Assembly (NCBI GenBank): GCA_020026225.1
Contig: JAHHQU010000053.1
Span: 1-14,453 of the forward strand
Direction of reading: 5' to 3'
Length of the DNA: 14,453 nt
DNA from: Phocaeicola sp.
GTDB taxonomy: Bacteria > Bacteroidota > Bacteroidia > Bacteroidales > Bacteroidaceae
The notes under the pieces are model-generated. The model had not been told where the DNA came from. It was given only the letters and a program-made list of their open reading frames with translations, and made no database searches. Every line of letters begins with the position of its first letter. The first letter of the stretch is position 1. This document shows, piece after piece, positions 8,256 to 14,453 of the stretch. Made by a program: the position numbers and the translations under genes.

Positions 8256-8348
8256 TATCTTTCTCCTTCTATTTGAATTAGAGAACGACAATGGGGCGGT
8301 AGTTCCTTTTTTACTTCTGCCACCCACAGAAGTTGTTATTTGGTTGTG
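8256..8348 (-). promoter_or_regulatory. Leader of the recombinase gene with a hairpin
   Basis: The gap between inversion site c and the recombinase start. It contains a perfect 7-base stem, ACTTCTG (8313-8319) against CAGAAGT (8327-8333), with a 7-base loop. On the minus strand the hairpin is followed by A residues, so it does not look like a terminator for the operon; on the plus strand it is preceded by T residues. The strong AGAAGGAG ribosome binding site is at about 8265-8272. I see no convincing -35/-10 pair, so the recombinase probably depends on operon read-through or a weak local promoter. Confidence 0.4.
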
Positions 8349-8367
8349 TAAATGATAATTTAGTGGC
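8349..8367 (+). repeat. Inversion site c, start of silent hsdS cassette B
   Basis: TAAATGATAATTTAGTGGC, a 19-base perfect inverted repeat of 8997-9015 and a direct repeat of site a. On the plus strand it encodes NDNLVA and opens the silent 3' half of hsdS. Confidence 0.88.
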
Positions 8368-9004
8368 CACTCTGTCTGCTATTTACAACAACCTATTTGC
8401 TGATGCTGAAATTCGCTTTCCTAAAGTTCCCTTGCAGAAGATTTGTAGCAAAATTAGTAGTGGCGCTACTCCGAAAGGCGGAAAAACGGCATATATTAGC
8501 AAGGGGGTTTCGCTTATTAGGAGCACCAACGTTTTCAACTTCAATTTTGAATATGGAGAACTTGCTCATATCACTCAAAATCAAGCCGATGCTTTGTCAA
8601 ATGTTATAGTAGAGCCATACGATGTTCTGTTTAATATAACAGGTGTATCGATTGCGCGATGCTGTATGGTTCCAGCTGATGTACTTCCAGCAAGAGTAAA
8701 CCAGCATGTTATGATTGTGCGTCCAATTATGGGCGAAGTAATGAGTTACTACATTATGTTCACACTTTGCTCTACAGGTAATAAAGGAAAACTGTTGGGT
8801 ATTAGTCAATCCGGCTCCACAAGAGAAGCTATTAACAAACAGGAACTCGAATCCTTTGAGATTCCCATCCCCGATGAAGCTACACTAAATCAGTTTGGCT
8901 TGTTGTCCAAAAACCTTTACGAAAACATATATACCAATGTCAAGGAAATTCGTACTCTTGATGAAGTGAAAAAGGTGCTGTTGGGTCAACTATCAAGCCA
9001 CTAA
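8349..9004 (+). pseudogene. hsdS: Silent, inverted 3' half of hsdS (cassette B: TRD2 plus C-terminal helix)
   Basis: Open on the plus strand, against the direction of all neighbouring genes. It encodes NDNLVATLSAIYNNLF, a TRD with SSGATPKGGKTAY, GVSLIRSTNV and NITGVSIARC (typical of HsdS TRDs), and a C-terminal helix ending LLGQLSSH with the TAA at 9002-9004 inside site d. It has no N-terminal domain, no ribosome binding site and no good start codon (the reading frame only extends upstream to a TTG at 8333), so it is a storage cassette rather than a gene decayed by mutation. Inverting 8349-9015 would place it in frame after residue A174 of the adjacent truncated hsdS, giving about 385 residues, the normal HsdS length. 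Its TRD is unrelated to cassette A apart from the shared ends (YxNLF near the start, SSH and stop at the end). Confidence 0.9.
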
Positions 9005-9517
9005 ATTATCATTTATCTGCTTCTTAAGTTCGATTCGGTCAGTAATTGCCTTATATGCTGCTACGATTTCACGCTGCTTTTCGATAGATGGAATTGGAAT
9101 TTCCAGTCGGCAAATATCCTCCCAGAGAATTCCACCACGAACACTGCCATCTGTATGAAACCAGCATTCCCGGTCAAATTCCGGCCTGCGCAACCACATC
9201 ATCAAATATTCTTCAGTTAGAACGGTATTATCGCATACTTCAAACATGAAGTATGCGGGAGATATGATAGCTGGATCGACTTCCTCACATAGTGCAACAG
9301 GAAGTCTTTCGTCACGGCCAACATGCATAGGGTTGCAAGCAAAGCGTCCTTTTTCTAATAACTTATACTTGCTTAAATCTGTACCAATCACATTCGCGAC
9401 AGATGGCATAAACGCTTTATCAATACTAATACCCAGAACTCGCTTTGTAGCCAAGTCCTGGTTTCTTATGTCAACAAGCCGGATATGATTACCCAGCACA
9501 TCATAGTTCGATTTCAT
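8993..9517 (-). CDS. hsdS: Truncated HsdS: 5' half (N1, TRD1 plus linker) next to hsdM
   Basis: Encodes 174 residues: TRD1 (LGNHIRLVDIRN, VIGTDLSKYKLL, EEYLMMWLRRPEFDRE) and the central linker PSIEKQREIVAAY through ITDRIELKKQINDNLVA, then TGA at 8993-8995. The stop comes from the reversed end of cassette B, so the truncation reflects inversion and not a point mutation. The start at 9517 is preferred because AAGGAG lies about seven bases upstream; the ATG at 9538 has no Shine-Dalgarno. The gene overlaps the 3' end of hsdM by 17 bases, as is common for hsdM-hsdS pairs. As it stands it has one TRD. Half-length HsdS proteins of other Type I systems can dimerise and give palindromic specificity, so it might still function; otherwise this is the OFF state. 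It is similar to but distinct from the first half of the complete hsdS. Confidence 0.92.
   Translation of the reverse strand: MKSNYDVLGNHIRLVDIRNQDLATKRVLGISIDKAFMPSVANVIGTDLSKYKLLEKGRFACNPMHVGRDERLPVALCEEVDPAIISPAYFMFEVCDNTVLTEEYLMMWLRRPEFDRECWFHTDGSVRGGILWEDICRLEIPIPSIEKQREIVAAYKAITDRIELKKQINDNLVA
8997..9031 (-). repeat. Inversion site d at the end of truncated hsdS
   Basis: Positions 8997-9015 are the reverse complement of site c (19 bases) and of site a (23 bases when taken from 8993). Positions 9001-9031 are a 31-base direct repeat of site b. The same bases encode QINDNLVA for the 5' half on the minus strand and SH-stop for cassette B on the plus strand. Confidence 0.88.
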
Positions 9518-11072
9518 AGCCCAGCTCCTTAAACACATCCAGCAGATCAGCCTTGGACTTTTCTTCAGCCGCCAGCAAATCCTTCAGCTCTGCCTGCAAG
9601 GTCTTCATCTTGGTATCAAAGTCGATGTTTTCATCCCGGTTTACAAACTCGATGTACCGGCTAGGGACCAGGGTATAACCCTTTTCCCGTACTTCTTCGA
9701 TAGAGGCAGAATAGCAGAACTCCGGTACATTTTCATATGCGGATTCATAGCCTTCCTGCTGCCATGTATGATAGACGGAAGTCACCTTGGTACGGTCTTC
9801 TTCGGTCAGTTCGATATACTTTTTCTCAAAGGGACTGCCCATCTGCCGCAGATCCATGAACAAAATCTCATCCTCACGATTGCGGTAGCGTTTTATCTTC
9901 CCGTTCTGTTCCACAGCACGGGCTTTTTTGTTCTTATTGAGAATCCAGAGTGTTACGCTGATGTCAGTCGTATAGAACAGGTTTCTGGGAAGAATAATAA
10001 TGGCTTCCACCAGATGGTTCTCAATCAGCTGCTTGCGGATTTTCAGCTCCGTTCCATCATCAGACAAAGCACCATTGGCAAGCAGGAAACCAGCTACGCC
10101 ATTCTGGGATAGTTTGGAAACGATGTTCAGAATCCAGCCATAGTTTGCATTGCTGGTAGGAGGAACTTCATAGCCGTTCCAGCGGGGATCATCCACCAGT
10201 TCATCTGATGCACGCCACTCCTTCTGGTTGAAAGGCGGGTTGGCCATGATGTAATCTGCTTTCAGATCCTTGTGCTGATCGTTGGTAAAGGTGTTGGCAG
10301 CCATCTCACCCAAATTGGCAGAGATACCACGAATAGCCAGGTTCATCTTGGCCAACTTGAAGGTGGTGTTGGTGTACTCCTGACCATAGATGGAAACCTT
10401 CTTCTTATTGCCGCTGTGGGCCTCCACAAACTTCATAGACTGGACGAACATACCACCGGAACCGCAGCAGGGGTCATACAGGATGCCATCATAGGGTTCC
10501 AGCATTTCCGCAATCAGATTGACAATGCACTTAGGAGTATAGAATTCACCCTTGCCTTTGCCTTCTGCCAGAGCAAACTTGCTCAGAAAATATTCGTAAA
10601 CTCGACCAATAATATCATTATCCCTGTCATCGGTGTTGATCTTGTTGATTTCGTCCAGCAGAGAAGCTAGCTTAGCAGTGTCGATGTGAAGCCGTGAATA
10701 GTAGTTATCCGGCAGCGCACCCTTTAAAGCGGGATTATTCTTTTCAATAGTATAAAGGGCCGTATCAATTCTCAGGGCAATATCGTCCTGTTTGGCGTTC
10801 TCCATGATATAGGACCATCTGCTCTCTGCAGGCAGAAAGAAAATATTGTCCTTGGAATAAAAGGCAACGGTATCAACAAATTTCTCGCCATACTTCTCGG
10901 CGATTACTTTCCGCTGTGCCTCAAATTTATCGCTTGCGAATTTCAGAAAGAACAAGCTCAGAACAACATGCTTATATTCTGCCGGTTCAACAGAGCCACG
11001 CAGTTTATCCGCAGACTTCCAGAGTGCTTCCTCCATAGAGACTTCTTTTTTCGGTTTTGCAGTTCGTGCCAT
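9501..11072 (-). CDS. hsdM: Type I DNA methyltransferase M subunit (HsdM)
   Basis: S-adenosylmethionine-dependent N6-adenine methyltransferase subunit; with HsdS it methylates the recognition site and with HsdR it forms the restriction complex. It has 523 residues from the ATG at 11072, the usual length. The N-terminal helical domain (about 10-170: MEEALWKSADKLRGSVEPAE, LSLFFLKFASDKF) is followed by the catalytic domain: GEFYTPKCIV at 176-184, SAM-binding motif I DPCCGSGGMF at 200-209 and the catalytic NPPF at 278-281. The C-terminal region ends in a coiled-coil-like helix (MKTLQAELKDLLAAEEKSK). The start is set by GAGGAG about nine bases before the ATG; the upstream frame to 11108 uses TTG and overlaps the previous gene. 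It follows the DUF262 gene by 32 bases and overlaps the truncated hsdS, so all three are cotranscribed. Third codon positions are more G/C-rich than in the DUF262, DUF3800 and DUF6602 genes, suggesting a different history. Confidence 0.97.
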   Translation of the reverse strand: MARTAKPKKEVSMEEALWKSADKLRGSVEPAEYKHVVLSLFFLKFASDKFEAQRKVIAEKYGEKFVDTVAFYSKDNIFFLPAESRWSYIMENAKQDDIALRIDTALYTIEKNNPALKGALPDNYYSRLHIDTAKLASLLDEINKINTDDRDNDIIGRVYEYFLSKFALAEGKGKGEFYTPKCIVNLIAEMLEPYDGILYDPCCGSGGMFVQSMKFVEAHSGNKKKVSIYGQEYTNTTFKLAKMNLAIRGISANLGEMAANTFTNDQHKDLKADYIMANPPFNQKEWRASDELVDDPRWNGYEVPPTSNANYGWILNIVSKLSQNGVAGFLLANGALSDDGTELKIRKQLIENHLVEAIIILPRNLFYTTDISVTLWILNKNKKARAVEQNGKIKRYRNREDEILFMDLRQMGSPFEKKYIELTEEDRTKVTSVYHTWQQEGYESAYENVPEFCYSASIEEVREKGYTLVPSRYIEFVNRDENIDFDTKMKTLQAELKDLLAAEEKSKADLLDVFKELGYEIEL

Positions 11073-11104
11073 TTTTATATTCTCCTCAATGCTCGAAGTT
11101 TGTT

Positions 11105-13219
11105 TCAATCATCTTCATTAGTGATTTCACTAGGTTCTTCAGCAACAATATTAAATGTAAATTGAGTTTTTTCAAACCCAAATTCACCAATGAGATTATC
11201 AATGAATCGGATACATGACCAGGCTGACAGATTTGCTTCTAAATATATCCCGTCTTTCACTTTCCACGGCCAACGCATTCCTTCACCATCTGTATTTAGG
11301 TGGACATGCTTTCTCTTTGTGGAATTGAAAGAATACTTTGCTTCTGCTAGTGCCTGCAATTTATTAGGATCTTTTTTGTCTAACAATTTTATGACATCCA
11401 AAAGCATCAAAGCATACTTGTTCTGTCGGTAGGTTTCTCCGAACAAGTTAAAGGAGACAAGTTTTTTCCCTGTCACCTCATCATAATGATTCAATGTTAC
11501 TGTTTCTACATATTCAAATTCAATGCTATCGTCAATAATACGTTCGATTTTATAGCGTTTAAGAACGATTTCGGCTAATCGTTTTCCTCTAGCTTGAATA
11601 TCACTAATTTGCCAACTGTCTTTATCCAATACATCACTATTGAGAACGACCGCCTTAGAATTTTCTTTTATAATATCCTGCTTTTCCTTAAAGCTCTTAT
11701 TGGACATTTCAGAATTGTATCCAGTAACTGATAAGTTACCCAGTGTATGCAAATACTCCTCGTGTTCTTCTTGAGTGATGTAGTTCCAGTCTGCACTTAG
11801 TTTTTGAGGCATAATATGCTCAATTGTCAGATTTTCAGGCAACAAAACTTCCTTGCCGTCCCCATTTTCAATGTCCAAAAGCAGAAAACGGCACAAGGCA
11901 TTGTTTCCATAAATATTGGCGTGCTGTAATGCTCTTTCGAATTCGTATGTTGAAGGCATCGCATCTTTTGAAGATACAGTGAACAGAAACTTATTGAGTG
12001 ACTCATAATATTTTTTCTTATTTGAAGACACTTTGAAAATCCGATTATAGAGATATGTAAATAATCCGCGCAAGGTATTAGAAGGAACGCCGCAAACAAG
12101 TCTGCGCAGGAGATAGGAGAGGAGAAAATGCAAAATTTTCTCTACGGTTGCCCCGTCGATTACCTGGTGATGATAATCGTCAAAAACATGAAATAAAAAT
12201 GGATAACATGTAGTTTGATTAAGCACTTGTAGTCGATTGAGCAATTGGTATGTTCTCTCGGAGTACTTCTTGTTTTGCTTTGAATTTTCCCGTTTTGGAT
12301 ATACAAAAGCACTAAATATCTCTGCGTAATATTTCAACTCTCCAAGCATTTCTTCCTGTGTATACCCGCTGTTTTTGAACAACTTAACGAAGCAGTTGTA
12401 TAACTGACGACTGTTTACAGGTTTGCTGGTTTTATAAACAATATATTGCATGATGAATGTATCCAAATTAGAATAATCCATTTTGGATCGCAAGGCCTTT
12501 TCAATACAAAGCCAATAATCTTCATAGAGTCGCTCTTGGTCATCGGCATTCATCAGCAAAAAATTCCGTATTAAATCGGCATTTGACAATTCAAGGCCTG
12601 TAGAGTTGATGCTTTCAAAGATTACTTGCGGATCATCTTCTCCCTTAGTTAAAACAATCTCTACAATTTCTAGTTTTGTAAGGGCATCTAAAACTTGCGA
12701 TGGATTGATGCCATGCCGATGCCAATGCTCAAAACGATTTTTACAAAGCATATAGTTCTGATAGATATGGGTTTCTTCATCCATTTCATCTACTTTTCCG
12801 TTCAACAGCATCAAAAACTGATTGTTGTCAGATTTAATTGGTTTCAGCTTCACTTTGAATTCTTCATCGCAATATTTATTATGCAGATATTGTTCTTCTA
12901 TTTCATGACAACAATCATCTCCCACTTCTTGGGCTACAGTAGAAAGTGCCTTTAGCAGAAGCATCAATGTCGTTAAACGTTGTTGTCCGTCGATGATAAC
13001 ATATTCCTGCAAGGAGAACCCACCATTTTTAGCCGCCATAAATACAATTGTCCCAAGAAAATGCTTATCTTCTGTATCTATGATTGTGCGTATATCATCG
13101 AGCAATCGATTGCAATTCGTCTCGGACCAATCGTAATTTCTCTGGTAAACAGGAATCCGAAACAGGACTTTGTTTGTTCCAATAAAATCACGAAGCATCC
13201 AAAGCTTATGTGCATCCAT
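11105..13219 (-). CDS. DUF262/DUF1524 protein, GmrSD-like modification-dependent nuclease
   Basis: About 704 residues. Numbering below counts from the alternative ATG at 13225. The N-terminal DUF262 (ParB/Srx-like nucleotide-binding) domain has IPVYQRNYDW at 24-33, IIDGQQRLTTL at 77-87 and the family block FESINSTGLELSNADLIRN at 203-221. The C-terminal DUF1524 domain has the HNH-type motif EHIMPQ at 469-474 and LGNLSVTGYNSEMSNKSF at about 495-512. A further domain of about 180 residues (550-700) resembles add-on domains found after DUF1524, but I cannot name it. This arrangement is that of GmrSD-type Type IV enzymes, which cut modified phage DNA using nucleotide. The start at 13219 is preferred: GAGGA lies about six bases upstream, against two for 13225. 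It is the first gene of the hsd operon, 32 bases before hsdM. How it avoids cutting DNA methylated by its neighbour is not visible; glucosylated or hydroxymethylated phage DNA is the usual target in the family. Confidence 0.88.
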   Translation of the reverse strand: MDAHKLWMLRDFIGTNKVLFRIPVYQRNYDWSETNCNRLLDDIRTIIDTEDKHFLGTIVFMAAKNGGFSLQEYVIIDGQQRLTTLMLLLKALSTVAQEVGDDCCHEIEEQYLHNKYCDEEFKVKLKPIKSDNNQFLMLLNGKVDEMDEETHIYQNYMLCKNRFEHWHRHGINPSQVLDALTKLEIVEIVLTKGEDDPQVIFESINSTGLELSNADLIRNFLLMNADDQERLYEDYWLCIEKALRSKMDYSNLDTFIMQYIVYKTSKPVNSRQLYNCFVKLFKNSGYTQEEMLGELKYYAEIFSAFVYPKRENSKQNKKYSERTYQLLNRLQVLNQTTCYPFLFHVFDDYHHQVIDGATVEKILHFLLSYLLRRLVCGVPSNTLRGLFTYLYNRIFKVSSNKKKYYESLNKFLFTVSSKDAMPSTYEFERALQHANIYGNNALCRFLLLDIENGDGKEVLLPENLTIEHIMPQKLSADWNYITQEEHEEYLHTLGNLSVTGYNSEMSNKSFKEKQDIIKENSKAVVLNSDVLDKDSWQISDIQARGKRLAEIVLKRYKIERIIDDSIEFEYVETVTLNHYDEVTGKKLVSFNLFGETYRQNKYALMLLDVIKLLDKKDPNKLQALAEAKYSFNSTKRKHVHLNTDGEGMRWPWKVKDGIYLEANLSAWSCIRFIDNLIGEFGFEKTQFTFNIVAEEPSEITNEDD

Positions 13220-13300
13220 TTCCATTCCTCATTTCAACTTATATTTTTCTATGCACTGTGGTCTTCACGCTCAATTCAAACAATTTATATCGCTGATAGC

Positions 13301-13352
13301 GTTGAGATAAAATATACTCTTTTTATATTTGAAAGCGCTTATAAATCTCAAC
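13301..13352. repeat. Inverted repeat around the candidate promoter, possible operator
   Basis: GTTGAGAT at 13301-13308 and ATCTCAAC at 13345-13352 are perfect reverse complements. The right arm overlaps the proposed -35 and the left arm lies about 14 bases past the -10. This placement would suit a repressor bridging the promoter. No regulator gene is visible in the window, and 8-base arms could arise by chance in AT-rich DNA. Confidence 0.35.
13322..13351 (-). promoter_or_regulatory. Candidate promoter of the DUF262-hsd operon
   Basis: On the minus strand, TTGAGA (13346-13351) and TATAAA (13322-13327) are separated by 18 bases, a good match to a sigma-A promoter, about 100 bases upstream of the first gene. 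The surrounding 200 bases are very AT-rich, so other pairs are possible. Confidence 0.5.
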
Positions 13353-13397
13353 TTTTTAATAAAAACAATCTATTTGTATTATTTTAGCAAAAGCTGT

Positions 13398-13413
13398 GTC
13401 CAATAGAATGGAC
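13398..13413 (-). terminator. Weak hairpin after the Fic gene
   Basis: GTCCA (13398-13402) pairs with TGGAC (13409-13413) across a 6-base loop, just past the Fic stop codon. There is only a short T-containing tail (CTTTTGC) on the minus strand, so any termination would be partial and read-through into the hsd operon is possible. Confidence 0.3.
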
Positions 13414-13421
13414 TTATCGTT

Positions 13422-14405
13422 TTATTTCAGTCGGTAGGCCCAGTGTCCTTTTTCTCGACAGCGCTCCAGCTTGTTCTCTTTTTCAAACCCAGTCAAAATA
13501 CGGTTGGCTGTGGCGGAGGATACATGAAGAAGTGCCTGCACATCTGCATTCATAATAAAGGGATGCGACTGCAAAAAGCCTTGAACAGCAGCCCAGCGAG
13601 CTTCGTTTTTAGGAGTGCAGCTTGCCGTTCTTTCATGATCTACACCAATCGTTTCCAAGAGTGCCGTTTTGATGATTGAAAGCATAAATTCAATGAATAC
13701 GGTAGAAGTTCCAGCGTTATTGCAGGTGTTGATGGCATCATAATATTCCTGCTGATGGTCATGAATCAGGGATTCAATCGGCAGCCACGCAAATGCGGGA
13801 TTCCATTGAGAAAGGAGCAGCGTATGCCATAGACGACCGACACGGCCATTTCCATCCATAAACGGATGGATCAACTCGAATTCATAGTGAAAGACACAGC
13901 TGCGAATCAGCATGGGAAGATCACTTTCCTCTGTCCACTCCAAAAGCTGCATGACCAGATCCGGAACATATTGAGGCAAGGTGCCAAAATGCAGTACATT
14001 TCCGCTCTGATCCACGACTCCCACCGGACGGCTGCGAAACATTCCAGACTCATCTATCAGGTCACGGGTCATAATGGAATGTGCCGTAAGCAAATCATCT
14101 ACCGAGTAGGGATTCAATTCATTCAGTCGCTCATAAATTTCATAGGCGTTTTTGACTTCCGCAATATCCTTTGGTGGTGCAAGAACACGCTTTCCGTTCA
14201 GGACTGCGGTAACTTGATCCAAACTAAGAGTGTTTTGCTCGATCGCAAGCGAACCATAGATCGTTCGTATACGGTTGGTGCGGCGTAGAGTCGGATTGTG
14301 AGAAAGCTCCGTCATGCTGTGCAGCCGTCCGGATAATTCCGAAATCTCCGAGACATATCGCAGGATCGTATTTGTAATTTCAAACGGTGGATCTTTGTGT
14401 TTCAT
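13422..14405 (-). CDS. Fic domain protein, probable AMP transferase with C-terminal winged helix
   Basis: A 327-residue protein. The Fic core motif HPFMDGNGRVGR is complete at 180-191: catalytic H180, the acidic metal ligand D184 and the nucleotide-binding G-N-G-R. An upstream flap region (GVVDQSGNVLHFGTLP) positions the target side chain. The N-terminal helix carries GSLAIEQNTL at 51-60, matching the inhibitory motif (S/T)xxxE with S52 and E56, although the residue after E56 is Q instead of the usual G or N. This makes it a self-inhibited class II-type Fic enzyme that would transfer AMP to a protein hydroxyl when released. The C-terminal 60 residues (MNADVQALLHVSSATANRIL) look like a winged-helix DNA-binding domain, common in this subgroup. 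AAAGGTG lies seven bases before the ATG. It shares the strand with the hsd operon but is separated by about 200 bases and is probably transcribed on its own. A link to restriction is contextual only. Confidence 0.92.
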   Translation of the reverse strand: MKHKDPPFEITNTILRYVSEISELSGRLHSMTELSHNPTLRRTNRIRTIYGSLAIEQNTLSLDQVTAVLNGKRVLAPPKDIAEVKNAYEIYERLNELNPYSVDDLLTAHSIMTRDLIDESGMFRSRPVGVVDQSGNVLHFGTLPQYVPDLVMQLLEWTEESDLPMLIRSCVFHYEFELIHPFMDGNGRVGRLWHTLLLSQWNPAFAWLPIESLIHDHQQEYYDAINTCNNAGTSTVFIEFMLSIIKTALLETIGVDHERTASCTPKNEARWAAVQGFLQSHPFIMNADVQALLHVSSATANRILTGFEKENKLERCREKGHWAYRLK

Positions 14406-14438
14406 AACATCACCTTTTATGACTTGATTCGTGATTTC

Positions 14439-14449
14439 ATTCTATCATA
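14439..14449 (-). promoter_or_regulatory. Possible -10 element upstream of the Fic gene
   Basis: The minus strand reads TATGATAGAAT, containing TATGAT (14444-14449) and TAGAAT (14439-14444), about 35 to 40 bases before the Fic start. The matching -35 would lie outside the window. Confidence 0.35.
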
Positions 14450-14453
14450 GCTT

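Noticed and set aside
8256..8327. 24-residue N-terminal extension of the recombinase
   Set aside because: The extension runs through the hairpin and the ribosome binding site; the ATG at 8255 has a strong AGAAGGAG.
8333..9004. Reading the inverted hsdS half as an independent gene starting at TTG 8333
   Set aside because: No Shine-Dalgarno, the first residues come from non-coding spacer and hairpin sequence, and homology to HsdS begins only at site c, so it is a cassette and not an expressed gene.
8993..9004. Truncation of hsdS as an ordinary nonsense or frameshift mutation
   Set aside because: The stop lies precisely at an inverted repeat and the missing half is adjacent in reverse, so inversion explains it fully.
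1..14453. CRISPR array, tRNA or rRNA genes
   Set aside because: I saw no regularly spaced direct repeats and no tRNA or rRNA-like sequence; the only repeats are the hsdS inversion sites and small hairpins.

Overview
The window is one defence locus from a low-to-moderate GC Bacillota, most likely a gut Clostridia member. This rests on Shine-Dalgarno-led tight operons, codon usage and protein character; no rRNA or taxonomic marker is present. Nearly every gene lies on the minus strand, so the locus is read from right to left.

Right end: a Fic-domain protein (13422-14405) with an intact HPFMDGNGR motif and its own start of transcription. An AT-rich gap of about 200 bases (13226-13421) follows and probably holds the promoter of the main operon. 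The operon then runs: a GmrSD-like DUF262/DUF1524 nuclease (11105-13219), hsdM (9501-11072), a 5' half of hsdS (8993-9517), a promoterless 3' half of hsdS lying in the opposite direction (about 8349-9004, plus strand), a tyrosine recombinase (7272-8255), a complete hsdS (6137-7270), a DUF3800-like protein (4598-6103), a DUF6602-like protein with a PD-(D/E)XK pattern (3834-4577), and hsdR (689-3829). The left end holds a decayed RhuM-family fragment (about 321-536), a strong hairpin terminator (98-159) and possibly the 3' tip of a plus-strand gene.

The main result is that the specificity genes form a small invertible shuffling system. Four copies of a 15-base site, TAAATGATAATTTAG, flank the two interchangeable 3' halves: 6126-6140 and 8349-8363 in one orientation, 6745-6759 and 9001-9015 in the other. 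The site sits in the conserved QINDNL linker between the two target-recognition domains. Inverting 8349-9015 would turn the truncated 174-residue hsdS next to hsdM into a full-length gene of about 385 residues. Other inversions could pair either 5' half with either 3' half, giving up to four HsdS specificities plus truncated half-S forms. The recombinase between the two hsdS copies keeps all its catalytic residues and is the obvious enzyme for this.

Together the genes would give a phase-variable Type I restriction-modification system (HsdM, HsdR, switchable HsdS). It shares an operon with a Type IV-like modification-dependent nuclease and two putative nuclease-fold accessory proteins placed between hsdS and hsdR.
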